A DNA stretch of 64,000 nucleotides from Larimichthys crocea (taxonomy: Eukaryota > Chordata > Actinopteri > Sciaenidae). The translations under genes were made by a program, and so were the position numbers. The stretch spans positions 62,001 through 126,000 of the forward strand of contig NW_020852357.1 of assembly GCF_000972845.2 (NCBI RefSeq), written 5' to 3'. The notes beneath the pieces were generated by a model, which did no database searches, had not been told where the DNA came from, and saw nothing but the letters and a program-made list of their open reading frames with translations. Below are positions 11,027-20,718 of this stretch, one piece after another (positions within the stretch are counted from its first letter, which is position 1; every line of letters begins with the position of its first letter).

Positions 11027-11856
11027 TGAATAATATGAATAATAATATGAATAATAATATGAATAATGGCTGAATTCCATTTAGCTGCTTCAGCTTCAGG
11101 GTACTGGTATAATGTCTTTTTTTAAATGAAGTAGTGTGGTCAACACAGGTGGTTCCAGTCACACTAAAGAAGGTTCTATTCCATTTATTTCCAGTGAGCG
11201 AACACACACCAGCAGCAGTACCCTGACAGAACACATCATTCATTAGTATCACTGTGTTTACACTGCTTCATGTCAAACTGGCTGCTGTGGAAAGGTGTAC
11301 TGTGGAAGCTGTCACAGTGTCACAGTGTCACGGCTTGCTGTGTGACATCTTTGTTCATGTTTTCAGCAACAGCTAGGATTTTACAAGTGTCAGTAAAACA
11401 CTGCACATTATTCTTGTGTAGCACAGTTATGAATTGGCATGAAAACGATAAGTCACTTCTGACTGTCTGGTGTTAGTCTGCGCAGCTGCTTTGTGTTTGA
11501 CACAGAAAGAAAAGGAGCAGCTACAGGCTAAAGAAGCTGGGCTAACCTTTGACCTAGTTTCAGCTCATGCTAACCCCACACGCCCAGCAGAGCTCCTGGT
11601 GTCTCTCTACATGATCATACACGATCACAGACATTAGCCGTTTCAGACTGACAGCCAGTGTAAGCGTGCCTCTGTGTGTCAGTAGTGTGATGACTCGGTT
11701 CCGACCCGGCCCGTTACCTGAGGCTGTGTTGATGAGCTTGACCTCATGTGTTCTCCACATCCAGCCGTCTCTGCCCAGCACAGCTCCCACAATGTGCCGC
11801 ATCCTTCTGCAAGCGACGGCCGCTGCGGAGCCGCCACGTAATATCTGAGAATGCAT
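546..11856 (-). CDS. vwa8: vwa8, N-terminal ten coding exons (3' end outside window)
   Basis: VWA8 is a large AAA+ ATPase with a C-terminal von Willebrand A domain, reported as a mitochondrial matrix-side protein. Ten exons on the minus strand join without a frame break: 11856-11718, 10236-10159, 10067-9943, 9458-9348, 4567-4400, 4023-3859, 2683-2634, 2482-2374, 896-792 and 674-546, total 1179 bases or 393 residues; all have AG acceptors and GT donors. The N-terminus is Arg-rich and poor in acidic residues, as expected for mitochondrial import. The first AAA-type module spans about residues 85-260: a P-loop-like GPPGPLRRS (100-108), a Walker-B-like [10 protein letters not shown] (162-171) and LDPPLRSRF (243-251). 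The P-loop lacks the usual GK[ST]; from memory the human protein has the same sequence, so this is probably family-typical. The start at 11856 gives M-H-S-Q-I-L in a short Arg-rich leader; an upstream in-frame ATG at 11886 is possible. About four fifths of the protein lies left of position 1. Identity rests on long near-identical stretches to remembered human VWA8. Confidence 0.96.
792..896 (-). CDS. vwa8: vwa8 exon 9
   Basis: 105 bases, phase 0 to 0, acceptor GTGCAG, donor GTAAGT. Encodes residues 316-350 with [10 protein letters not shown] and G-R-T-A-V-E-G-V-L, matching the human W-L-Y-P-Y-S-I-L-L-G region. Confidence 0.94.
1013..1043. repeat. (ATTT)n tract
   Basis: About eight ATTT units in vwa8 intron 8. 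It lies 240 bases upstream of the LINE fragment. Confidence 0.9.
1285..2268 (+). mobile_element. Non-LTR retrotransposon (L2/CR1/Rex-like) with internal deletions
   Basis: Antisense in vwa8 intron 8. 1285-1550 reads as the linker between endonuclease and reverse transcriptase ([25 protein letters not shown]). From 1556 an open frame gives reverse transcriptase: [25 protein letters not shown] and the catalytic Y-A-D-D-T-Q-L-Y (about 1868-1891). The frame leaves the domain near 1950 and runs straight into the 3' tail, which ends in a TGATTT-type repeat. Two segments are missing: linker to palm, and thumb to tail. A dead copy; the exact clade is uncertain. Confidence 0.9.
2374..2482 (-). CDS. 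vwa8: vwa8 exon 8
   Basis: 109 bases, acceptor TGTCAG, donor GTGAGA. Encodes residues 279-315, including [17 protein letters not shown] and L-G-L-P-D-F-P, a conserved VWA8 stretch after the first AAA core. Confidence 0.95.
2634..2683 (-). CDS. vwa8: vwa8 exon 7
   Basis: Short 50-base exon, acceptor CACTCAG, donor GTAAAT. Encodes [16 protein letters not shown] plus two bases of Arg279. It aligns with the human segment D-Q-L-K-L-L-Y-S-I-G and restores the frame between its neighbours. Confidence 0.92.
2684..3858. other. vwa8 intron 6
   Basis: 1175 bases of AT-rich intron. No exon, RNA gene or clear transposon end was recognised. Confidence 0.55.
3859..4023 (-). CDS. vwa8: vwa8 exon 6
   Basis: 165 bases, phase 0 to 0, donor GTCAGT. 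Encodes residues 208-262 with [13 protein letters not shown] and [11 protein letters not shown], the sensor and RF region of the AAA fold, ending Y-Y-L-P-F-K. Confidence 0.97.
4400..4567 (-). CDS. vwa8: vwa8 exon 5, Walker-B-like motif
   Basis: 168 bases, phase 0 to 0, acceptor CCACAG, donor GTCAGA. Encodes residues 152-207 with [16 protein letters not shown] and L-E-D-G-R-F-L-M-S, almost unchanged from the human protein as I remember it. Confidence 0.97.
7072..7744 (+). mobile_element. Solo LTR with 5-bp target site duplication
   Basis: A 673-bp unit begins TGTCACACCGCGG and ends CCGGCCTGACA, that is TG...CA with short inverted ends. It is flanked on both sides by the same five bases, GATAC (7067-7071 and 7745-7749). 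A TATATA stretch lies near 7245 and an AATAAA polyadenylation signal near 7684, as in U3/R of an LTR. No internal retroelement genes are present, so this is most simply a solo LTR left by recombination between the two LTRs of a retrotransposon. The superfamily cannot be told from this sequence; a 5-bp duplication suits Gypsy/Ty3 or Copia types. Confidence 0.88.
7850..8330 (-). mobile_element. Degenerate LINE remnant
   Basis: Read on the minus strand it carries broken fragments of a non-LTR reverse transcriptase C-terminal end: R-A-Q-H-L-type and I-T-G-T-S-E near 8280-8240, and [10 protein letters not shown] near 8125-8096, the usual closing motif of fish LINE ORF2. Several stops and shifts make it a pseudogene. 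It is in the same orientation as vwa8. Confidence 0.65.
9041..9103. repeat. Perfect 23-bp inverted repeat (hairpin)
   Basis: Arms 9041-9063 and 9081-9103 are exact reverse complements, with a 17-base spacer. It lies in vwa8 intron 4, about 245 bases downstream on the plus strand but upstream-side of no exon signal that I can identify. Confidence 0.95.
9348..9458 (-). CDS. vwa8: vwa8 exon 4
   Basis: 111 bases, phase 0 to 0, donor GTAAAT. Encodes residues 115-151, [10 protein letters not shown] to G-T-A-F-Y-I-D-Q, including the S-R-D-T-T-E-T-D-L segment typical of VWA8. Confidence 0.95.
9943..10067 (-). CDS. vwa8: vwa8 exon 3, P-loop-like motif
   Basis: 125 bases, acceptor TTTCAG, donor GTTAGT. 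Encodes residues 73-114 with [11 protein letters not shown] and the nucleotide-binding-type loop GPPGPLRRS. Compared with remembered human VWA8 the segment just before H-L-R-W is two residues shorter. Confidence 0.95.
10159..10236 (-). CDS. vwa8: vwa8 exon 2
   Basis: Acceptor TTTTTGCAG, donor GTATGT, 78 bases. Encodes the end of Gly47 to the first base of codon 73, including [12 protein letters not shown] and N-P-E-L-V-P, which match the conserved segment just before the AAA module. Confidence 0.93.
10408..10454. repeat. (AAT)n microsatellite
   Basis: About fifteen AAT units in vwa8 intron 1. It sits at the edge of a probable interspersed repeat that runs to about 10870. Confidence 0.95.
10455..10870. 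repeat. Probable interspersed fish repeat
   Basis: Sequence such as the stretch at 10612-10680 (TTTTTAAAAGCTGACACAGAG then GCAGCTCTGATCTACTCAG) resembles a repeat I remember as frequent in teleost genomes, with an (AAT)n edge. No terminal repeats or duplications were found, so class is unknown. Confidence 0.4.
10999..11063. repeat. (AAT)n and AATATG-type microsatellite
   Basis: AAT units followed by interrupted AATATGAAT units in vwa8 intron 1. Open frames rich in Tyr or Ser across it are artefacts of the repeat. Confidence 0.9.
11718..11856 (-). CDS. vwa8: vwa8 exon 1, coding part
   Basis: Encodes residues 1-46 plus one base of Gly47, starting [10 protein letters not shown] and ending K-L-I-N-T-A-S. 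Seven Arg and no Asp or Glu in the first 29 residues suggest a mitochondrial presequence. The donor is GTAACG. The longer in-frame start at 11886 adds ten residues and cannot be excluded. Confidence 0.88.
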
Positions 11857-12030
11857 GTTCAGACTGCGCTGCTGTCTGTCACACACAACATACTCGAGAT
11901 AAGCAGTGAAGCAGCAGTGACCGGGTCTCAGGCTGGGTCCTGAGCGGCCTCAGTCCACTTCACAGCACCTGTCAGCGAGCCGGAACACAACACAAGAGGG
12001 ACACATCGGTCCGCTGCTAAAGTCTTCCGT
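11719..12030 (-). promoter_or_regulatory. vwa8 promoter and 5' UTR region
   Basis: GC-rich with several CpG, directly upstream of and overlapping the vwa8 first exon. No TATA box at a convincing distance was seen, which fits a broad CpG-type promoter. Exact transcription start cannot be read from sequence. Confidence 0.5.
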
Positions 12031-12701
12031 AGGTGTTTCACTTTTTCGACCTTCGTTCTGATCGTTCCGTTATTTCCAACGTTGATAGATGAATGTTAGT
12101 GCGGTGACAGGAGCATGTACAGTGCAACACATGAGATTCAAACTAATGATTCATTTCATTAGAACTCAGCCTTCGTTACTACACGTGTACGACTGATGTG
12201 AACACATTGTTTATAAGACCATACGTGGCAGTATGTTTTTGTGTAGCATGTATGTGTCTGTGTCTCATATAGAGCATATGGAGAGGTGCTCATCTTGAGG
12301 CTATATTTATATTTCATATGACTCCAATTATTTGTTTTAATTACCGTGTATCCAGTGTATCCAATTGTGTTTAAAATAAAGTCTAAATCTAAAAACACAA
12401 ATATATTATTGATTCAATTATCATTATTTTTAATATCGGTTCTTAGAGCTCACAGAAAACATTTATCGTCTGCCTCAGTCCATAATGAAAAAGAATAACA
12501 GTGTAATAACAGGGTGTATTTTTTTTATTCACAAATCCATCAAAATATTTGAGTCAGTCAGCCAGTTTATGTGGAGCACACTTCATAACAAACATAAGAC
12601 ATGATAAATAATATGAATGACGTGTGTTGTGTGCAGACAGAGACTGATGACTGATCTCAGAACTGTTAGTGAAATTAGCAAAGGCGAGGAACCTAAAACG
12701 A

Positions 12702-12709
12702 TGACGTCA
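12702..12709. promoter_or_regulatory. Perfect CRE palindrome TGACGTCA
   Basis: Full consensus site for CREB/ATF factors, located between the two divergent genes: 846 bases from the vwa8 start and 1.5 kb from the dgkh start. Binding is inferred from the motif only. Confidence 0.6.
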
Positions 12710-12779
12710 TCTTGAATACACTTACGCATGGAGCTGTTCACGTGCACGCGTGCATGTAACCTACACATAACTCAAACTG

Positions 12780-13130
12780 GAGTTATGCGCGTGCGATCGC
12801 CCCCGGCGGGCCGTGACAGAGCCGTGCCGTGCCGTGCCGTGCCGCGCGCCTTTCAGCGGGTTTGACATTTATCACGTGGAGCGCTGATAGGCTGATAGGC
12901 TCGGCCCTCCACAGAAGCCAGCGGAGGGAAGAGAGCAGGCAAGCAGGCGGGAGGAGAGAGGAGAGAGCTGCTTGTTGTGGTGTAGTGAAGGGAGGACGAG
13001 GCGAAGCAGACCCCGTCTGTTCAGTGCGCATATGAGCGGTGTAAGGGCAGCGAGGCAGACTGTCAATCCCTCCACCTTCCCCTGATTTCCTTTATTTTCT
13101 CCCCGGGGCGGACGCAGAGGTCTGGGACTA
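12780..13130 (+). promoter_or_regulatory. CpG-rich candidate dgkh promoter
   Basis: Markedly richer in G+C and CpG than the surroundings, with five tandem GCCGT-type pentamers at 12821-12844, a CACGTG E-box-like site at 12874 and purine-rich stretches. A second GC-rich block surrounds exon 1 (13980-14480). The position upstream of the coding exons suggests promoter or 5' UTR function. Confidence 0.5.
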
Positions 13131-14205
13131 TGGAAGATGTCTACCATTACACCCGCAGCCCTGCCTGGGAGGAACTGGTTAGTGGAGACTTTTTTCTGTC
13201 ATTTCACCGCGACCCTGCTCAGCTCCACACACAGAAACAAGCAGACTCTGCAGCGGCGCGCTCATGCGTCCCGCGCTCCGACCATGTCTAACACTTCGGA
13301 GGTGTTTCATCCTCTGTGCTCCTACGGCGTGTTTTCTGTCTGTTGCCGTGATTTGTGTCGTGGACTGTCGTTTGAATTCCACAGGGTGTTGATGTCTTTA
13401 GAAATGTTAGTTCTGTTCAAAACGAAGCCATTTCTAACGACTACACATAGACGAGTCGGAGTTGGTTTGGACTCTTTGGGTTGCATGGACTTATTCTCAG
13501 GTCAAAGAGTGGGAGAGCTTCTGCTCCCTGAACCGAGGACACGTTGTAAGATTCCAGATATTGTAGAGCAGCCTGCCCATTTCCATGTGGAATCCAAACC
13601 CACTGCATGGAGATGAGTTTAATAACTCTGTCATGTCAGAGCAATTCAGTCATTCAGTTACAGCTCGACACTTTTCAGATGTATAGGTCTATATTAATAC
13701 ACATATCTCCTATAGGCCTGTCACTACACACGAGCACAGTATAACAGTTAGGAAATATGATCACAGTATTTATTAATTCATGAATTCATATTTGATTATA
13801 GCTTCATGATCACTCCCCTGAGAGCAGCTTTTTATTGACTCATACCGCCTACTTACAGTTGTTGAGTTCACATGAGAAAAAAAAAAGAGTAATTAGATTA
13901 CATTTGCTTTGTGTGGCTCTGCTCGGATCCTGTGTTTGTGTAAAAACAGCCGCTAGGGTCTGCCATGCCGCGGACATGTCCACCGGTTGACGGAGTGGAT
14001 GAGGCGGTCTCTAGGCTCAGTCTGGACTGGCCGCGCAGGCTGGAGCCATAACCATCAGCCGAGCAGGGGGCCGGGGCGGGAGGGGGGGTTTATATGCTGT
14101 GGAGCCCATCCCCACTGTGCCGCGACATGCTACATCCCCTATGCGTGTTTACCAGCCCACACACACTCCAGAACACAGCCGTCTTTATCACAGAGGCAGG
14201 GAGAA

Positions 14206-14487
14206 ATGACAGCGAGGAGAGACGCTTCTCAGCCGCTCAACAGCTCTCGCCTCCAGGAGAGGAAGGGAGCGGCGGACCGGGCAAAGGCTAACCCCGATTG
14301 GTTTTATCCCTCCCCCCGACAGGAGCCGGAGAAAGGGCCGGCGTCCACGACGGGGATCCATGCCCATGTGGTGGGGGCTGTCGCCGTCTCCGGTGCCGCG
14401 GACGAGTCCTCTGACAGCGAAGCAGAACAGGAAGGCCCACAGAAACTGATCCGGAAAGTGTCCACCTCAGGACAGATCAGGAGCAAG
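14206..14487 (+). CDS. dgkh: dgkh exon 1, coding part
   Basis: Residues 1-94, ending [11 protein letters not shown] with donor GTAAGA. The ATG at 14206 has G at -3 and is the last in-frame Met of the exon. An upstream in-frame ATG at 13987 would add 73 low-complexity residues and is less likely. The leader is about 30 residues longer than remembered human DGKH and not similar to it before D-E-S-S-D-S-E. Confidence 0.85.
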
Positions 14488-17400
14488 GTAAGACATATCC
14501 GTATGTTCGTCTTTCTCTCATTTGTTGGAGGGGGGTGTTTGAATTGCGCTGTGTGTTTGTGACTTCCAGTCTGACCTACCTGATACTGTACATCAGTGGA
14601 CATCAGTGTGTTGTGGGGTTACACACTGCCCCCACTGTCATATAGGATTAGCAGGACTGTAGGTCTCTAGTCCAGCACTTTATCTTCTTTTATGTTCTAG
14701 ATGTTGCTTGAAATGAGACCTTTCCTGCACAAGAAGAAATATCACAAAAACTTCAAAACTCAGACCTGTTGCTCTGTGATCCTAGTAAGTGTAAAGAGTA
14801 GTACAGCCTCCGTAAAAGTACAGCTCATTTGATGTAATTAATTTATTAGCCTACTTGTGAAAGATTGATTAGTTATTTTTCATTCAGTCATTCCTGCAAA
14901 GTACACGATTATCATGGCCTTCGTTTCATTCTCCCCACAATAAACCAAATACTAGTTCTGAGTTCAGAGCATGCATGAATATATCTTCCCCTCCTCTCCT
15001 CGTGTAACTGAACCTGTACTGTCCGGATGTAAAGTATATGAGAGTGAGATTTAAATCAGCTTCAATAATTCATATAGTTTCAGAAATAAAAACAACCTGC
15101 TGCATTTGACATGCAGCGCTAAGTAAGAGGATGCTGTGCTAATTCTTACCTCTGACACCTAAGCTTTCTTGGCCCACTTATCTTTTACACTGTAAATGAG
15201 TGCCGTCCTCCATTTAATTATTGACTGCTCTGCTCCACCCCGCCCTACATTATTCAGCAGAGGGGTATATTTAGAGATTCTGGGCTGAAGAACGTCTGGT
15301 CAAACCTTTCTTATGCAAATTCCCCCACCAGTGAGTGTAGTGCTACCTAGAGGATATGTTGCATGTCTGCATTTAACATCAGTTACTTATTTTTGAATAA
15401 ATGTACATTAAAAACAGTAAAAAAAAAAAAAAAAAAAAGAGAGAAAAGCCCATCAGAGCTTTTTAACTGCAAAATAAAAAATAATGGATTACCACATTGA
15501 TGTTATGTCCTTTGACAGTTAGAGCATTATTAAGCTGGTGTAAAGGCTGATTTATGATACATTATGAGTGTTAACACAGATCCACCCGATGACTGTCCCT
15601 CATCAGCTGATGTTTGTTGAAATATCCTGAAGGGCTGTTTATAGTAAGTTGATCTTTCCATGCAAGCAGTGATTCTTTACTCACCTGTCACCTCTGAAGT
15701 TACAGTGGAGGGTTTCAGAAGGGGATGAAAGTCCTGTCAGCATGAGTCATGATGATGTACACTCTGACTGCAGTAATGTACGTATACTGAGGGGATGCTG
15801 ATTGCATCGGCTGGCAGAGAGCCCAGATCATCGGTTCTGCCCAGCTATACACAGCATTCTGCATGTCACACTAGAATTAGTTCATACTGCTATCACAATG
15901 GTCTAAAGCACTCGGACTGCAATTGTATCAGTGTGCTTAGCATGTTGACATTGTGCTTACAAAGGTCTCAGAGTTGTTGTCATGTGGGTCAGTGGGGTTT
16001 TTTCTGTGTGTGTGTGTGTGTGCTGCAAGTTACTAATGGATCATGCAGGCACTGACTCACTGAGTGTTGTTCCACTGGGTTGTTTGCTCAGCTCTGGACA
16101 GTGTGTGTGTGTGTGTGTGTGTGTGTATGCTTGCCCATCACATTGTCTGTGTCCATCCCCCTGGGTCCACTATCTCTCTGGTTCTTTGGTTGCCACAGAC
16201 AACCACGCATTTTGTCCCTCATTGGCCAACTCCATGGCAATGCTGTGTGTAAAACTACCTGTTTGGTTGAAGGGGCACGTATGTCACAATAGGTCTCATC
16301 TACTATTTTAGATATGCCTTCTCTGTGTGTATTTAGTTTGAATTTCAGGAAAATGTCAAGTAAATCAGCGAAATTTGCAGAAATGTCTTCACCTAACAAT
16401 TCATTTAACACTGAATGGAAGCTTTAACAGGCCTTTAGCAGATGAAATGAAATAAAGAGAAAGAGAAGAACCGGAGTACGTGAATTGATAATAAATGAAC
16501 CATGATCATTTAACATTTCAGAAAATTCTTGAAACTTCTTTTTTTTAAGATTTTGACACTGTCATGTAATAAAATGGATGTTGATCGCAGTGGAAGTCTA
16601 GTGAACTGTAACTAAGTCTCGGCCTCTGCAGCTGGAATTATTCTGACCACCTGAGGCGGCTGTGGGTTGGCGGTAGAGCGGGTCGTCCACTAATCAGAAA
16701 ATCGTCAGTTCGATCCCCTCTAGTCTGCATGTCGAAGTGTCCTTGGGCAAGATACTGAACCCCAAATTGCACCTTCAGTGTGTGAATGTGTATGAATGGT
16801 TAGCCCCTCAAACTGATGAGCAGTTGGCACCTTGTAAGGCAGCCGATGCCATGAATGTGTGTGAAGCGTTTTGAGTGGTCAGAAGACTAGAAAGGCGCTA
16901 TATAAGTACAGTCCATTTACCATCTGTAGCCAACTTCTCTGTTTGTCTGCCTGATATCAACTATTGTTGATAGCCACTTATAAACTCATCATGGCAAATC
17001 AAGATATTGGCAGCCATGAATAGTTGTTGAACGGCTGGCTGAAGCAGAGATTAGATATCAGGTATCATTTATGTTCTGAGATCTCTCCTATCAGACAGAA
17101 AGAAATGGGCTCAGACCGCACAGAGAGGGAATATGATACTCCATCATATGGCCATCAAACACTGTCATTCTTCTCTTCCCTTCTCATGTGGTAATTGATA
17201 GTGTTGTAAATGCATTTCAGCCATTAAACTAGTTAATTGCAGTAAACGTGTGGTAGAATCAGATTACACATTGCTTAAATTGAATAACAGTCTTTTCATA
17301 GACTCCTCTCTCCTGTCATCTCCACTCTCAGCCCCCTCTACGTCTTTTCAGGGTGTGCTGTTGCAGCTGAAGAGAGCTTATAAACTTGTGACTAATGCTG

Positions 17401-20400
17401 TAGCTGTGTGATTGAAAGCAGAGCTAACGGCACGCTGGAGCCTGCTGCCGCTGCTGCTGCTGCACAGTGGACTGGGAAAGCTCTGCACGCCTGACACAGA
17501 ATAATCCAGATCAGATAGATCAGTTAAATGGGGTTTGGGATGAGGCATTGTGGAGAATATTTATCTTCAGTCCATGTTGATTTGATGGTGGCTCAAGCTA
17601 TGGACTTTTTTTTTTAGATAAATTATCTATTTTTCTGTTTTTTGTCTGGTAGTTTACTTCTTTGATCATATTTACTCATAAAAGTCAGTCAAATACAGAA
17701 ACATGTACCCATAGCCTTCCTCAAAATGTTGCGGTTTTTGCCCACTCAGATCTTTTGTACTTCCTATTGAGAAAGCATAGACAAACACTTGTTCCTTTTT
17801 GTACTGAAACTATTTTTAAACAGGAAATTTTCCACACATTTCAATTTAAGTGATGTGACAATGGAGTGGCGCAGTAGTGCAGTGGTTAGCACTGTGGCCT
17901 CACAGCAAGAAGGTTCTGACTTCAAACCTGTGTGGAGTTTCACATTCCCCATGCCTGCATGGTTTCTCCGGTGCTCCGGCTTCCTCTCGCAGTCCAGACA
18001 CATGCAAGTATTAAGGCTCTGAATTACATTTTTTTTAAATTTTGTTTTCAATTAAGTTTCCTCTGTGTGTTTGTTTTTAATACTTGTTTTTAATACTATT
18101 TGAAAATGTTTAGTTCTTTTTAGTTCCAGTAGTAGTCAAATTGTTTTTTAATATTTTAATACAATGCCAACACAACACTGTGTGAGTCATGTCGACATCC
18201 TTGATTCAGTAAACAGATCCATCAGTGCTTCCACGCGTTTGTTGTGACAAATTTGACTAAATTGACATTTCGTTTTTCGTTTTTATTTTTATTCCAGTTA
18301 AATTAAATGTTTTTTCATGCCTAGTTGTAGTTGTACTTGTCCAGGGTGTACCAACCCCCTCATCATCATCTGGGATCATCTCCGGCCCCTCCAGATGATG
18401 TGGTCGGTTGACTGGAACACAATGCTGTAGCTGAGGGAATGTGTACCTCTAAATGTGATGCAGTTACAGTTGTCATTTGTTTCATATCGTGCAGAAATAA
18501 GCATGTATGAGTATGAATCATAACATCAAATCATATCAAATCAAATCAAATCAAATTTTATTTGTATAGCCCAAAGTCACAAAGTACATTTGCCTCAGAG
18601 GGCTTTACAATCTGTACAGGGAGTGACACCCTCTGTCCTTAGACCCTCGGTTCGAGTGAGGAAAAACTTGCCCACAAAAAACCTTTAACAGGGAAAAAAG
18701 GTGGAAGAAACCTCAGGAAGAGCCACAGAGGAGGGATCCCTCTCCCAGGACGGACAGACGTGCAATGGATGTCACGTGTACAGAACAAATCAACACAAAC
18801 ATATTGTACAATTACAATGACTGATAAAATGACAATGAATCACAATGAATGATAAAATGATTACAGTAGCAGATATGGTAGCAGTAATGACAGTGGACAT
18901 GTATCATATCCCAGTGTGGCACTGAAACAATCTACAATTGAATGCTTTTCTGTCCACAGCTGAGGTAATTGAGGTAAATGTGTGCAAATTTTTGCCCTCA
19001 ACAATATCACTTAACCTCTCCCGTACCCATTCAACACATGTAGAGCTACTTGTATATGTAGTCCAGTTGTACAGGAGATCCCAAACAGGGGGAATTACTC
19101 CTTCTCAACCACAGGATGGTAATTTTCCTATCACTATGGTGAAAATTTAGCAGTTGGAGGAGGAAGGGTACAGAGATACAATTACACCGACAGTTCCAGG
19201 AGATGGTTAAGGTGCGGGGGAACCAAGGAAGAAATGGAGAGAGATGTTGAGAGATTCAGCACGAGTATCTGAAAGACTTGATTGTTCTGGCTCCACAGGC
19301 ACTGAGGTCTTTCTCAGGAATGAACAATGAGTCTGTAATGGAGGGATAACAAAGTCTAACTGCATGGAATGATGCCAAAGACACTGGGTTTCTCTCAGCA
19401 GCCAGTTAGCACTCACTAAAACCAAGGACAGACAAGTCAGCAGTCCTCTACATAGACTGGCCAATTACAGTCGCAGCAGCTTAGTCTTATCAGTCATGAG
19501 GTGAAACTGCCAGACAGGAAAGAGATATGTCTCTTTTTTATCAAGACCCTGGTTCTGTATTTTAAAAAAGTTGTAATATAGGCATTGGTCAGAGATAGGG
19601 TCTTTCTTTCTCTGAGAACTAACTTTTATATTTAGGATCCAGAGTTTGTCGAGGAATAGACATTTTGGGAAATATGCTTATTTTCTGTCTTGTACTTCTA
19701 TTCTCATATCTGCTGAGCATAAAGACTGGTAGCAGGGTGAAACAGCTAGCCTGCCCAAAGGTAAGAATATCCGTCTAGCAGCCTGTCTCTTTGTTTAATT
19801 TATACAGCGATTTGTTGCTGTGTCTGCTGGCTGCCTGGTAACCTCACGACGACCACAAGACTCCAGTAAGTCACTGCCTCTACCCAAGAAATTGTCCCCA
19901 GCAAACATTCAAAAAACATCCACAAACAGAGTACAGATTTTAGAGCTAGAAAGCATTTGACAGATCACTTCATACAGAAGAAGAAAGAGTGCCAGTTTGA
20001 GCAGCATCATCATAATGGTAATAATCATTAGCTGCAGCCTTCTTCATGTTCACAGTTAACAGTGGTGCAATTTCAACCATAATCATCAGAGCCTAAGAAT
20101 GATGAGAACATGAAGGGGGTAAGGAACAATATTAAGTCCAAAATTAGCAGCCCTGTACCTCTCTGAGGCGTATCATTTTAGGAAGCTGTAACCTTTGCAC
20201 TTCAAACAATTACACTGAACAGAAAAGGAGGTGGAAAGTTGAACATTTTTATCAGATTAATTGGATAGAAACCTCAGTGAGGCCCAGAAGGGATTGGTAA
20301 TTGGTTTAGGACCCAGTGCTGTGGAGCTGTAAGGTAAAAGAGAGGGAGGCTATACCATTAGTATAATGAAGTCTATGATTGACTCTAGTTATCCCTAGCT

Positions 20401-20608
20401 TAAGTTCATAGATGGTCGGTTCCTGCATGAGCTAGGTATGTGAATAAGCTGTTTGACTGACTGCTTGTCTGGGCATCGTCAAAGACAGGACGTAGGTCTG
20501 CTCTACTCTCTTCATTTAGCCTCTCAGGGAACTCCTGCTCTGCTCTTATCCACCAACCACAGCTGCTGGACTCATTTGAACTGCCTGTGCCTTTGTCCAT
20601 TGTATAAG

Positions 20609-20653
<45 letters not shown>

Positions 20654-20659
20654 TGTTTA

Positions 20660-20718
<59 letters not shown>

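Noticed and set aside
13137..13616. 159-residue open frame on the plus strand near the promoter
   Set aside because: No recognisable domain, low-complexity start, and it overlaps GC-rich promoter sequence in which long frames arise by chance. The alternative frame starting at 13130 was kept as a possible first exon instead.
16656..16730. tRNA gene
   Set aside because: A and B boxes are present, but the acceptor stem is not conserved and the sequence continues into a SINE body with a second truncated copy at 62515.
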